A stretch of DNA of 48,207 nt, from assembly GCA_020630805.1 (NCBI GenBank), contig JAHDIM010000005.1, forward strand, positions 6,329 through 54,535, written 5' to 3'. Below, piece by piece: positions 35,529 through 43,789 of this stretch. The translations under genes were made by a program, and so were the position numbers. The stretch is from Anaerolineales bacterium (lineage in GTDB: Bacteria > Chloroflexota > Anaerolineae > Anaerolineales > UBA6668). Under the pieces are notes generated by a model, which saw nothing but the letters and a program-made list of their open reading frames with translations, did not search any database and had not been told where the DNA came from. Positions within the stretch are counted from its first letter, which is position 1. Every line of letters begins with the position of its first letter.

Positions 35529-35770
35529 TAGAGTTCCTCTTCTTGAGCGTCCGCGTCGTATGAAAAGACTTCTTCAAGCGGACAGTTGAAAACTTGTGCA
35601 ATTTGAAATGCCAATTCCAATGTCGGCGAGTACTTGGCACTTTCAATTGCATTGATGGTTTGACGCGTAACGCCAACGCGTTTGGCGAGCTCCTTTTGGC
35701 TCATTTCATCATTCATAAACCGCAAGGTACGAATGTTATTTTTGATGCGACTCGGTCCACGCTTGCCCAT
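35528..35770 (-). CDS. XRE-family transcription regulator
   Basis: 80 residues. A short basic arm, then an XRE helix-turn-helix: MSQKELAKRVGVTRQTINAIESAKYSPTLELAFQIAQVF, typical of the small YgzD-like regulators. The remainder (CPLEEVFSYDADAQEEEL) is acidic. The start overlaps the upstream membrane-protein stop by one base (TAATG). It is a good candidate to bind the two 11-bp boxes in the divergent promoter at 36256-36308. Confidence 0.87.
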   Translation of the reverse strand: MGKRGPSRIKNNIRTLRFMNDEMSQKELAKRVGVTRQTINAIESAKYSPTLELAFQIAQVFNCPLEEVFSYDADAQEEEL

Positions 35771-36225
35771 TAGAAGCCTCTCCTGTAGAGCGCTAGTCGC
35801 GTAACATCGCCGACAACCTGTGCCACGATGCCAACAAAAATCAGAGCGGTGAACATCACCAGCGGAGGTTGACCTAGCACATAGGTCAGCATCGCAAGTG
35901 CCACGCCTGTAGATGACACCATATAGGTCACTTTCGTGCCCTGCATATCGATGTGAATGTCACGCTCATCTTTCGTGTCATCAACAGCCTCATCGGCTTC
36001 GCCATGTTCCATATATTCACGAATTGCTGACACAATGTGCGTGCCAATCATGCCAATGATTGTGACAACAGTTGCCATCACAATCACAATTCCCCACATC
36101 CAAAAGACATTTCGGTTCGTAAAACTATCGGTTCGCAACATCCAGGTAATGCGAACAATTAGGAATAACAAAATCAGCGAAAAGCTGACCAAAGTGACTG
36201 CTGCATTTTTCTGATGAAAAGACAT
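35770..36225 (-). CDS. membrane protein paired with XRE regulator (DUF2178-like)
   Basis: 151 residues, four transmembrane helices with a cytosolic loop between the second and third (residues about 70-95; VDDTKDERDIHIDMQGTKVTYM). The DERD...G.K.TYM... signature and immediate linkage to an XRE gene resemble proteins usually called DUF2178 or 'XRE-adjacent membrane protein'. No enzyme function known. First gene of the operon; GAGG four to six bases upstream of the ATG. Confidence 0.6.
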   Translation of the reverse strand: MSFHQKNAAVTLVSFSLILLFLIVRITWMLRTDSFTNRNVFWMWGIVIVMATVVTIIGMIGTHIVSAIREYMEHGEADEAVDDTKDERDIHIDMQGTKVTYMVSSTGVALAMLTYVLGQPPLVMFTALIFVGIVAQVVGDVTRLALYRRGF

Positions 36226-36255
36226 ATATCCTCGTTTTTCATAGTTAAGAGTTGT

Positions 36256-36308
36256 TATGTGTCAAACTCAATGGACATACTGTAATAAATTTTTTACTAT
36301 GTGTCAAA
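36256..36308 (-). promoter_or_regulatory. two identical 11-bp boxes in the divergent promoter
   Basis: TATGTGTCAAA occurs at 36256-36266 and again at 36298-36308, exactly 42 bp start to start (four helical turns). Read on the minus strand each is TTTGACACATA and contains a consensus -35 TTGACA. From the upstream box, a -10-like TACAGT lies 17 bp on. The boxes could be tandem promoters or an operator for the XRE regulator. Confidence 0.6.
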
Positions 36309-36364
36309 TATTTTTTACACAACAGTTTGTTTTCATACTTAGTGAGGCATGAAATAACATTTTT

Positions 36365-36392
36365 GTTGACAGAAAAAAGCGGTAGTATGAGA
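36365..36392 (+). promoter_or_regulatory. promoter of the P450 gene
   Basis: A TTGACA at 36365-36370 is followed 14 bases on by TATGAG (36385-36390), just before the ATG at 36395. The spacing is short for sigma-70, and no Shine-Dalgarno is apparent, so a leaderless transcript or a further upstream start are both possible. Confidence 0.35.
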
Positions 36393-36394
36393 GT

Positions 36395-37726
36395 ATGTCT
36401 AACCAAAAACCAACGCCCCCTCAGGTCTCTGGGGCACTGCCCGTTCTGGGCCACGTATTGGAATTTCGTAAATCACGCGAAACAATATTTGCACGCGGCT
36501 ATGCTGAGCATGGCGAGGTGTTTTCTTACAAGCTAGCAACTCAGAATGTTGCGGTGTTAGGCGGAACAAAAAATCAGCGCATCTTTTTTAGCGAAACAGA
36601 TCAGGCACTCAACATGCAAGAGTCCTATCGCTTTCTCCAAGCGATGTTTGAAGATGCCTTGTTCTTGGCCCCACATGATGAGTACCTAAAACAACGCCCC
36701 ATGGTGATGGAATTGTTCAAGCGTCAAAAAATGCTGGACTATCTCAACATCATGCAAGTTGAAGTGCAAAAAATGCTAGATCGCTGGGGTGCGTCTGGAG
36801 AAATTGAATTTACGCAAGAGATGGATCTCTTGGTACAAGAAGTGGCCGGCTATTGCTTTCTTGGGGCGGAGATTCACGAACAGATTGGCCGCGAATTTTG
36901 GGATTCGTATCGTGTCTTAAGTGCCGCACTTGACCCAGTGTTGCCGCCGAATTTACCGCTCCCCAAGTTTCGAAAACGAGACCAAGCAAAAGCAAAAATG
37001 TCTGCAATCTTGAAACCAATGATTGCAACTCGGCGTCAAAATCCAGATCAGTATGATGACTTGTTGCAGCACCTAGTCAGCTACAGCATGGAGCATGTGG
37101 AAGGCAGTACCGATGATTCAGTCTTGAATCTGCTGCTAGCGCTAATGTTCGCCGGTCATGAGACCACTGCGGGGCAAGGCGCTTGGGCGGTCATTCAACT
37201 CTTGCAAAATCCAGACTATTTAGCGCTAGTCCAAGCCGAAATTGATGCACATACAACAGCCGGAGAAATGTTCGATCATCGTGCAATGGCAAAGCTGACA
37301 CACACCGCTTGGGCTGTGCGGGAAACCGAACGCATGCGCCCCTCAGCCGATATTCTGATGCGCACGGTGCATGAAGAATTAGATCTTGGCGAGTATGTCG
37401 TCCCCAAAGGCTGGATGGCGCAAGTTTCAGCAGATATTGCCCATAACTTGCCGGGGGTGTGGACAGACGCAGACAAATATGACCCGCTGCGTTACGCCCC
37501 TGACCGCGCTGAAGATAAGCAAGACCGCTATTCGATGATTGGGTTTGGCGGCGGCATGCATAAATGCACGGGCATGAACTTTGCCAATAATGAAATGATC
37601 ATCATCATTACCAAGCTTTTTCAGCAGTTTGAGGTGGAGTTGGTCACGCAGAACCCTGGCATTGAGCGCGGTTTAGGCGCTAACCGACCTGACAAGACCG
37701 TCTTGCGTTACAAGCGCAAACGTTAG
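36395..37726 (+). CDS. cytochrome P450
   Basis: 443 residues with all P450 hallmarks: I-helix AGHETT (residues 253-258), ExxR (ETER, about 309-312) and the heme-binding loop FGGGMHKCTG with thiolate ligand Cys391. The heme loop and overall layout resemble CYP51-like and related bacterial class-B P450s. Soluble, with no N-terminal membrane helix visible. Redox partners are not in the window. It is divergent from the five-gene XRE operon, and its -35 region lies near the XRE-type boxes, so shared control is possible. Substrate unknown. Confidence 0.9.
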   Translation: MSNQKPTPPQVSGALPVLGHVLEFRKSRETIFARGYAEHGEVFSYKLATQNVAVLGGTKNQRIFFSETDQALNMQESYRFLQAMFEDALFLAPHDEYLKQRPMVMELFKRQKMLDYLNIMQVEVQKMLDRWGASGEIEFTQEMDLLVQEVAGYCFLGAEIHEQIGREFWDSYRVLSAALDPVLPPNLPLPKFRKRDQAKAKMSAILKPMIATRRQNPDQYDDLLQHLVSYSMEHVEGSTDDSVLNLLLALMFAGHETTAGQGAWAVIQLLQNPDYLALVQAEIDAHTTAGEMFDHRAMAKLTHTAWAVRETERMRPSADILMRTVHEELDLGEYVVPKGWMAQVSADIAHNLPGVWTDADKYDPLRYAPDRAEDKQDRYSMIGFGGGMHKCTGMNFANNEMIIIITKLFQQFEVELVTQNPGIERGLGANRPDKTVLRYKRKR

Positions 37727-37806
37727 AGACATTATTTTGTACGCGGATTTACGGGATTCCACGGATTAGAATTTTCGAGATCTGGACAATCTACGACATC
37801 CGCGTA

Positions 37807-39771
37807 CTACTTTCCAATTGGTAGCGTAATTAATAAGCGCGTCTGGTCAGTATGTTTTTCTAAAGCCAGCGTTCCGCCAAACACGGCGAGTAACGTGCTA
37901 TTCAACGCCAAGCCCGCACTTGCACCTTCTGCCCCAGAAGGCTGGGCAGATCCTTCGTCTACAACCCAGATCTGTAACTGCGCATTAATCACTTGCGCCC
38001 CGATTTCTACATTTGGGCCACCATGTTTGACTACATTGCGCAGCCCCTCGCGAACTGTGAAATACAGGGTTTCTACAACTTGAGGCGCTAGCGACTTCAT
38101 TACGCCATGGGCATCGACCGCAATTGTCCATGTCACAGTTGCAAATGTGTCACGAAAGTCGCGTTCAACCAAGTCTTGCAACGTGGCCACTAACCCTTGC
38201 TCGCTGAGATCTGGTACAACATCAATCGGGATTTTGCGTAGCAGTTGCGCAACTTGTTGATGCACACTCGCAAGTGTCTCCAGCCCAGCAGACTGATCAT
38301 CACCGCTAAATTGCAGCATCGCAGCCTGCAACGTGGGCAAGACGTCATCATGCAATAATCGGCGTACACGCGGGTCGTGCAGCCGCTGTTGCGTGAGGTG
38401 TTCATGCTGAAGTAACAAGAGCCGTCGCGCAATTTCCGCCGTCATCTGCTGATTGAGCCATTGTTCGCCAACAGCACGGGCTAGCTCAATTTCTTCAGCC
38501 GTGTAACCATATCCATCCGCCCGATTTCCAAGCAACAACGCGCCTATCAGGCCTGAGGTGGTCCGCAACCCAACGGCCCACTGTGTCGTCGCCATCGGGT
38601 ATTCCACAATCGGTTCTTGTGACAAGCGTTGTTGCGTTTCAGGGTCAATGGTCTGGTCAAGGGAAGGGACAAGCGTACTGGCTCCAGCCAATGGCACCAA
38701 CGCAATACTGTCAGTATGCAAGACATCTTTTGCAAACGTTTGTAAGTTGACCTGTTGCCCTGCAATAGTGTCCGCCGTCATTAGATCTGTTGGCGGGTTA
38801 CCACTAATGAAACGGCGCAAACGCGTGATAAACCGTTCTTGCTCGCCTAGAGCGCGCCACGTTGACAGCGCATGAAACGTAATCATCACCATAGCACTCA
38901 GCAAGATGGCATAAATTGTGGGGAGGCGTAATGCTAATGGCAACGTGATGGCAAAGCTAAAGCCCAGCGCAAGAATTACTAATCGTCGCCATTCGCGTTG
39001 CAGCCCATACCGTGGTAAGGGCCGTTCGGCAAAAACTTCGTTGACCGCCAACGCTTGACCTAAGCTGTATATGCCCCAGAATAGCAGCAATAAAACGACA
39101 CTATCTAACAGCACTAGCAAAGTATCGAATGTCTGATAGATAGTGCTCCGCGCCGAACCAAAGGGAGCCGGCAAAAGTCCAATCAGCACGCCCAGTAAGG
39201 CAAGTCCAACGCCCCAACTAACAATATGCAAGCTCAACGACGTCTGAAATAACCAGCGGTCTTGGCGTGACTGCTGCATCTGCTGATAGGCATGCCAAAC
39301 GCTAGCAAAGGTAATCCCGAGCACATACGGCACATAGCCAAAGAAGGCGCTAGGCCGAATAGTCGTCGGATATAAGATGAGGATAATGTCTGCCGTAAAT
39401 AACGTTGCAGTCAGCATCGCAATGGCCGCAAGCGCAAATAGGATCAACCCCCAGCGGCCAACTCGTAAGTGATTGTCACGCCGCCAAAGCAACATTAAGT
39501 GCCAGCCCAACGGCAGCAACACAATCGCGACCCAGCCAACGCGCCACAGGCCTAACAACTCGCGATCAAGCGTTTGCATTAGCGTTTCATCAAATGCAAT
39601 TCCACTTGCAATCAGTAACGTGTGGCGCGCAAAAAATAACCCACCGCCAAGAAGACCCAGCGTTGCTAACCACACACCCAGCGTGCGCCGAGCCGCGTTT
39701 AGAGGCACCGTGAGGGCCAGCCACAACAGTAGAATGGTGTTAGTCAGGGAAAGCGGGATAAGAATGATCAT
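37807..39771 (-). CDS. membrane-bound sensor histidine kinase of the NarX/DegS group
   Basis: 654 residues. Residues 1-310 contain about eight to nine transmembrane helices. A GAF-like region (about 345-445) is followed by a dimerisation helix with LLHDDVLPTLQ, whose His474 is the likely phospho-acceptor (HDDVLPTLQ is the HisKA_3-type box), and a HATPase domain (about 560-650; VREGLRNVVKHGG, QIWVVDEGSAQPSG, GLALNST). This is the layout of the NarX/LiaS/DegS family, which pairs with LuxR-type regulators like the one encoded next on the same strand. The gene precedes by 83 bases nothing else but is downstream of the regulator gene, consistent with one transcript. Confidence 0.85.
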   Translation of the reverse strand: MIILIPLSLTNTILLLWLALTVPLNAARRTLGVWLATLGLLGGGLFFARHTLLIASGIAFDETLMQTLDRELLGLWRVGWVAIVLLPLGWHLMLLWRRDNHLRVGRWGLILFALAAIAMLTATLFTADIILILYPTTIRPSAFFGYVPYVLGITFASVWHAYQQMQQSRQDRWLFQTSLSLHIVSWGVGLALLGVLIGLLPAPFGSARSTIYQTFDTLLVLLDSVVLLLLFWGIYSLGQALAVNEVFAERPLPRYGLQREWRRLVILALGFSFAITLPLALRLPTIYAILLSAMVMITFHALSTWRALGEQERFITRLRRFISGNPPTDLMTADTIAGQQVNLQTFAKDVLHTDSIALVPLAGASTLVPSLDQTIDPETQQRLSQEPIVEYPMATTQWAVGLRTTSGLIGALLLGNRADGYGYTAEEIELARAVGEQWLNQQMTAEIARRLLLLQHEHLTQQRLHDPRVRRLLHDDVLPTLQAAMLQFSGDDQSAGLETLASVHQQVAQLLRKIPIDVVPDLSEQGLVATLQDLVERDFRDTFATVTWTIAVDAHGVMKSLAPQVVETLYFTVREGLRNVVKHGGPNVEIGAQVINAQLQIWVVDEGSAQPSGAEGASAGLALNSTLLAVFGGTLALEKHTDQTRLLITLPIGK

Positions 39772-39775
39772 TTTT

Positions 39776-39861
39776 CAATGGTCAACAGTCAATTTTCAAT
39801 GGGGCATGCTCAAGGCTGCGCGTTTTCCATTGACCATTGACTGTTGAAAATTGACTATTGG
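39776..39861. repeat. inverted word repeat between regulator and kinase genes
   Basis: The plus strand reads CAATGGTCAACAGTCAATTT on the left and CCATTGACCATTGACTGTTG on the right, each extended by AAAATTG/CAATTTT words. The two arms are near-perfect inverted copies. The right arm runs into the last codons of the regulator gene, so the stop TAG and its C-terminal residues lie inside the repeat. The word family recurs in intergenic gaps of this window. Confidence 0.6.
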
Positions 39862-40592
39862 AAGTTAAATGTTTCCCAATCTCCATTGGCATTCAACGCC
39901 TGTACCGTGCCATCCACATCCCATTGCAGCATGCGGCCAGTCTTGACGATTAACGCAGCGCGGGTACGGGCAGTTTTTTCATCCATCGCAGTGGCTTTCA
40001 ATCCCCAAACGGTATAGATTGCCCCATTCACACGACTGATGGTGCGCTTGTCTTTGAACCCAAGGCTTTTGGCAATCTGAGCATTGGTCAGACCGTTGGC
40101 AATCATCCGCGCGACGACTTGCTCATTAGGTTCTAGCAGCGACATTGGATTATTTGCATCTTGCACGCGGACTTCGTTGACACGAATCTCAATTTCAGGG
40201 TCGATGAAACTGCGCCCGCTAATCGCATCGCGCAGCAGCGGCAAGAGCATTTCGGGTAAGAGGAAGTTGGACTTCCGCACGTACGCATAGTGACTCAAAA
40301 TGCCCGCGTGGCGAAAGTCGCGGAAGTAACGGTCATCATCTTGAATGGAATAGAACACCACTGGCTGACGTGGGCGTTCGCGCCGAATGGCAACTGCCGT
40401 TTGGATACCATTGCGGTCGGTCGCCAACTGCACGTCCATCAAAATAACGTCCGGCGCAACATCGATTGCCAGCGTTACAGCGGAGTCACCATCGGCGCAA
40501 CTCCCAATCACAGTCACATCTTCACAGCGCTCAAAGCCAGTTTTTAGCGCAGCCCGCAAGCGGTCATTGTCTTCAACAATTAGGAGGTTCAT
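39855..40592 (-). CDS. LuxR-type response regulator
   Basis: 245 residues. A receiver domain (1-125) has the acidic pocket VEDND and the phospho-acceptor Asp53 in VILMDVQL. A LuxR-like helix-turn-helix follows at about 155-205 (NEQVVARMIANGLTNAQIAKSLGFKDKRTISRVNGAIYTVWGL). The tail (GRMLQWDVDGTVQALNANGDWETFNFQ) is Trp/Asn-rich and unusual for this family; its final codons overlap the intergenic inverted repeat. Pairs with the kinase encoded immediately downstream on the same strand. Confidence 0.86.
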   Translation of the reverse strand: MNLLIVEDNDRLRAALKTGFERCEDVTVIGSCADGDSAVTLAIDVAPDVILMDVQLATDRNGIQTAVAIRRERPRQPVVFYSIQDDDRYFRDFRHAGILSHYAYVRKSNFLLPEMLLPLLRDAISGRSFIDPEIEIRVNEVRVQDANNPMSLLEPNEQVVARMIANGLTNAQIAKSLGFKDKRTISRVNGAIYTVWGLKATAMDEKTARTRAALIVKTGRMLQWDVDGTVQALNANGDWETFNFQ

Positions 40593-40895
40593 TGTTCTAA
40601 TGATGCCGTTTGTAACCTTGAAGGGTCAAGCACTCGGGTGCTTAAATGACAGTGAGACAGAGATAAGCAGAGGCTATTGGGGACGCGAAATTCGCGAATA
40701 AGGCGGATTTCTGCTGAGCTTGCCGAAGTAGTAATACGAATTCAAATACACAGCCATAGCAATTTGAATTGCCAAAACAAGTAGCAAAATCCGTGTTCAT
40801 CTGTGCTCGTCAGCGGCTAATCTTCTGCACTCAAGTGCTTAAGACGCGGGACTCAGGCGGTCGAAGCTAACAATCGATCTCAATACCATTGCAGT
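40593..40895. other. intergenic region with two GCACTC..GTGC palindromes
   Basis: No gene seen. It separates divergent genes, so two promoters are expected. AAGCACTCGGGTGCTT at 40628-40643 is a palindrome, and a second GCACTCAAGTGC lies at 40827-40838. GCGAAATTCGC near 40684-40694 is another short palindrome. No riboswitch recognised. Confidence 0.5.
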
Positions 40896-41393
40896 ATGAA
40901 ATCGATCCGAAAGAAATTCCTCCGTTGGCGCAAACGATTTGTTGTCAAACTCGCGCCGTTTTTTATTGCGCAGGTCGCCAAGATCTATGCGGCGCGCACG
41001 TTCCCTTGGACAATGGCCGACCTCCATGCAATGCCTGAGAATTCGCTGGGGAAGCTGACTGCCCTACACCTCGATACCCTGTCGTTCAATCTATTGACGC
41101 ATCACGAAACGCATGACTTCATCCACACCTTGGTAGGCTATAACAACACACCGACGGGTGAAATTAGGCTACAAGCATTTATGTTTGGCAACGGTGGCGG
41201 GTCACCTTTAGGACGTCTGCTATTCATTCCAGTTGCATTGTTTCTCCCTGAAATGTGGGCGCAATTCAAAACAGATATTGTGGCTGGCGCAAAAGCAAAG
41301 CTCATGACGCCAGAGTGCATGGTGAGTTTGGCAACGCTAGACATTGACCACGCACGGTCATATCTAGAGATCAATCCAATTGGTCACAGTTGA
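40896..41393 (+). CDS. COQ4-like protein
   Basis: 165 residues. The segment HDFIHTLVGYNNTPTGE gives the COQ4 zinc motif HDxxH(x11)E: His73, Asp74, His77 and Glu89. EIRLQAFMFGNGG follows as in COQ4. In mitochondria COQ4 is needed for the ubiquinone-biosynthesis complex and for C1 decarboxylation/hydroxylation of the quinone ring; bacterial homologues are poorly studied. The N-terminus is basic (RKKFLRWRKRF) and could bind membrane. Chloroflexota usually use menaquinone, so the role here is not clear. Convergent with the YeaQ-like gene. Confidence 0.8.
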   Translation: MKSIRKKFLRWRKRFVVKLAPFFIAQVAKIYAARTFPWTMADLHAMPENSLGKLTALHLDTLSFNLLTHHETHDFIHTLVGYNNTPTGEIRLQAFMFGNGGGSPLGRLLFIPVALFLPEMWAQFKTDIVAGAKAKLMTPECMVSLATLDIDHARSYLEINPIGHS

Positions 41394-41402
41394 GAATCAA
41401 AA

Positions 41403-41427
41403 AAGCCAACGCATAACACGTTGGCTT
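41403..41427 (-). terminator. intrinsic terminator of the GlsB/YeaQ-like gene
   Basis: AAGCCAACG pairs perfectly with CGTTGGCTT around CATAACA. On the minus strand it runs into TTTTTTGATT, 29 bases after the stop codon. It may also serve the convergent COQ4-like gene. Confidence 0.9.
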
Positions 41428-41455
41428 CCACTCTAACTGGATCAGAAAATGAAGG

Positions 41456-41719
41456 TTAGCGGCGTCGGAAAATAATTCCGGTGATGATTAGCAACACAAT
41501 CGCACCGACCAGTGCCGTGGCGATGATACCGAGAAAGCCACTGCCAAGGCTAATCCCTAAGGTCGAACTCAGCCAACCACCAATGAATCCACCAAGTAAC
41601 CCCACGATTATATTTCCGATAATGCCAAAGCCACCGCGGCGCATAATGCGTCCAGCTAACCACCCGACTAAGCCAGAAATAATCAGTGACGGGATCAAAG
41701 GTAAGATATCGATTTCCAT
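41456..41719 (-). CDS. GlsB/YeaQ/YmgE-family small membrane protein
   Basis: 87 residues, three transmembrane helices rich in Gly with GWLAGRIMRRGGFGIIGNIIVGLLGGFIGGWL, typical of the GlsB/YeaQ/YmgE ('transglycosylase-associated') family, stress-induced membrane proteins in other bacteria. The C-terminus ends in RRR. AGGAG upstream of the ATG is a good ribosome-binding site. Function in this organism is unknown. Confidence 0.88.
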   Translation of the reverse strand: MEIDILPLIPSLIISGLVGWLAGRIMRRGGFGIIGNIIVGLLGGFIGGWLSSTLGISLGSGFLGIIATALVGAIVLLIITGIIFRRR

Positions 41720-41857
41720 TTCAGATGCTCCTATGAGAAAAATCTATTTGTATTGTTGCCTGTCTTGGGCAACTTACTTCTTTAGACACCAAACCCTAAA
41801 TCTGGACACCAGAAAGCAGGGTAATCCGCTTGCAAAGAACAACGAGATTTACGCAAA

Positions 41858-42694
41858 ATGACCAATTCCAATCTCACATTCTCACCAAACTCATTACTCT
41901 GGCAAGTCAATCAGGAGCTTCTGATTTTCACCTTGGCTACCCGTGCCGTGCTGCTCGAAATGGCGCATCCGCTTGTTGCCCAAGGCATTAACGATCACAG
42001 TAACTTTCGCAAGAATCCATATGGGCGCTTAGTACGCACAATGTTAGCTGCGTCAGCCGTCACGTTCGGCACACGTAAACAAGGGGCAATGGGCGCAAAG
42101 CACGTCCACCGCTGTCACCGCGAAGTCAAAGGCACACTGGACTATGCAACCGGTCCATATTCAGCTGGCACACCATATGACGCGTTTGATCCTGAACTAC
42201 GTCTGTGGGTCTTTGCTACTTTAGTTGATGCTCCCATCACTGCATACGAGTTATTTGTATCGCCGCTGTCTCAGGCTGAGAAAGTAAATTACTATGCCGA
42301 GTGCAAGACTCTAGGTCGCATGCTCGGCGTGCCGCCAAAAACGCTGCCTGCAGATTGGACGGCTTTCGATACTTACTATCAGGGCATGTTGAACAGTGAC
42401 ACTCTCACTGTTGGGCGTACCGCCCGTGAACTCAAAGACGCCTTATTCACCGTTCCGGGCGGCCGCGTCATCAAGCGCTTGAGCTTTATCAGTATTGGTC
42501 TGCTCCCGCCCCACATTCGGGACGGATTCGGATTTGAGTGGGATGCGAAGGATCAGGCTAAGTTAGAGCGCAATCTCGGTCGCTGGGCTTGGGTGCGGCA
42601 GCGTACTCCACAGGCACTCGCTGTGTCACCGGTTGCAACTTGGCATCAGTGGCGGCATGTAGCGGTGGTAAACCCAACCGTGATGACCGAATGA
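41858..42694 (+). CDS. MpaB/DUF2236-family oxygenase-like protein
   Basis: 278 residues. The stretches LEMAHPLVAQGINDHSNF, GAKHVHRCHREVKG and AYDAFDPELRLWVFATLVDAPITAYELF are characteristic of the DUF2236/oxygenase MpaB family, whose fungal and latex-clearing relatives (Lcp, MpaB) are heme oxygenases that cleave polyisoprene or terpenoid side-chains. The His residues in this part could bind heme, but which ones cannot be told here. The TGA stop overlaps the ATG of the GNAT gene by four bases, so the two are translationally coupled. Confidence 0.85.
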   Translation: MTNSNLTFSPNSLLWQVNQELLIFTLATRAVLLEMAHPLVAQGINDHSNFRKNPYGRLVRTMLAASAVTFGTRKQGAMGAKHVHRCHREVKGTLDYATGPYSAGTPYDAFDPELRLWVFATLVDAPITAYELFVSPLSQAEKVNYYAECKTLGRMLGVPPKTLPADWTAFDTYYQGMLNSDTLTVGRTARELKDALFTVPGGRVIKRLSFISIGLLPPHIRDGFGFEWDAKDQAKLERNLGRWAWVRQRTPQALAVSPVATWHQWRHVAVVNPTVMTE

Positions 42695-43179
42695 CCAGCA
42701 TCAACGGGTATACGTTTCAGCCAATGGATGAAGCAAGCGTCCAGCAGATTTGGCAATGGCGCTACCCAGCCCCTTACGACATTTACAACGCTACCGATCT
42801 AGAAAGCACACTTGAGTGCTTTCTAGATCCGAGCTATCACTATTATTCGCTTTGGCAGTCGGGTGAATTGATTGGGTTTCGCTGCTTTGGTAAGGATGCC
42901 CAAGTCCGAGGTGGAGACTACAGCGCAGCGGCATTAGATCTAGGCGGCGGCTTGCGACCAGACTTGACTGGACAAGGCCTTGGCGCGCACGTGATGCAAG
43001 CCGCCTTTGAATTTGCACAATTGAAATTTGCGCCGACCGCTTTTCGCTGCACGGTGGCTGCATTCAACGTGCGGGCGCAAACAGTTTGTCAGCGCGTGGG
43101 ATATGAAGAACGATCGCGATTTCAGCATCCTCTAACTGACAAAGAATTTATTGTCTTCTGGAAGTCATTAGCAACCTAA
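42691..43179 (+). CDS. GNAT-family acetyltransferase
   Basis: The track starts at 42589, but the ATGA overlap at 42691 gives the true start; product 162 residues beginning TSINGYTFQPMDEASVQQI. The acetyl-CoA site is GLRPDLTGQGLGAHVMQAA (about 89-107), close to the RxxGxG/A loop; YEERSRF and LDLGGG strands support the fold. Substrate unknown. Coupled to the MpaB-like gene. The DNA at 42796-42829 inside the gene is a long perfect inverted repeat. Confidence 0.82.
   Translation: MTSINGYTFQPMDEASVQQIWQWRYPAPYDIYNATDLESTLECFLDPSYHYYSLWQSGELIGFRCFGKDAQVRGGDYSAAALDLGGGLRPDLTGQGLGAHVMQAAFEFAQLKFAPTAFRCTVAAFNVRAQTVCQRVGYEERSRFQHPLTDKEFIVFWKSLAT
42796..42829. repeat. perfect 14-bp inverted repeat inside the GNAT gene
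   Basis: GATCTAGAAAGCAC, a 6-base loop ACTTGA, then GTGCTTTCTAGATC. The arms are exact reverse complements. It lies wholly in coding sequence (residues about 36-46, TDLESTLECFLD). Its core resembles the two intergenic GCACTC..GTGC palindromes at 40628 and 40827. Confidence 0.85.
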
Positions 43180-43282
43180 CGTAGTTTCGCAAGCTCTGCT
43201 TTCAGCAGTTCATTCATGTCAACCAATGCGGGCGCAGCATCTTCGACGTTTGCTACATTTTGAAATCGAGTACACTTTGACT

Positions 43283-43789
43283 ATGGGAAAAGTCGAGGCC
43301 AAAAAACAGCAGGTTGTATTAGCCGTTACACAATATATGGTGATGAACGGACTGCAAGACATGGGTATTCGCGCCCTTGCCAAAGCGTCCGGCACTAGCG
43401 ATCGGATGCTGATTTACTACTTCGGCACCAAGGATGCTCTTATTGGTGCAGCATTGCATGCAGTGGCCGCGACGTTAGGACAACAACTTGATGCGGTTTT
43501 AGGGGAACATCAACGGTCCGCAGACACATTAGTCAAAGAGCTTATTCAGTTAGGCGATGTTCCAGAGTTTCAAGCCGTGGTACGGCTCTGGTTTGAGGTC
43601 GTGGGTAAAGCTGTCCGTGGCACGTCACCTTATGCAGAAAATGCCAAAGCCATTGGTGGCAACTGGCTCCAGTGGATGGAAAGTCATCTCATTCCAGAAG
43701 ATGCAGACCAAGCGCTGGCAGCATTCGCAGAAGTTGAAGGCAATCTGATGTTGAAGTTACTCGGTCTAGGCGACGAAAAATCGGCATGA
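43283..43789 (+). CDS. TetR-family regulator
   Basis: The track starts at 43226, but the protein most likely begins at the ATG at 43283 (GKVEAKKQQVVLAVTQYM), where the usual TetR N-terminus starts; product 168 residues. Residues about 8-55 form the helix-turn-helix domain (LQDMGIRALAKASGTSDRMLIYYFGTKDALI). The rest is a ligand-binding domain of unknown specificity. Its TGA overlaps the ATG of the D-2-hydroxyacid dehydrogenase by four bases, so the enzyme is the likely regulated or co-expressed partner. Confidence 0.85.
   Translation: MGKVEAKKQQVVLAVTQYMVMNGLQDMGIRALAKASGTSDRMLIYYFGTKDALIGAALHAVAATLGQQLDAVLGEHQRSADTLVKELIQLGDVPEFQAVVRLWFEVVGKAVRGTSPYAENAKAIGGNWLQWMESHLIPEDADQALAAFAEVEGNLMLKLLGLGDEKSA

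Noticed and set aside
42791-43063. Minus-strand ORF (90 codons) opposite the GNAT gene
   Set aside because: Arises because the palindrome and codon composition keep the antisense frame open; no ribosome-binding site, no family.
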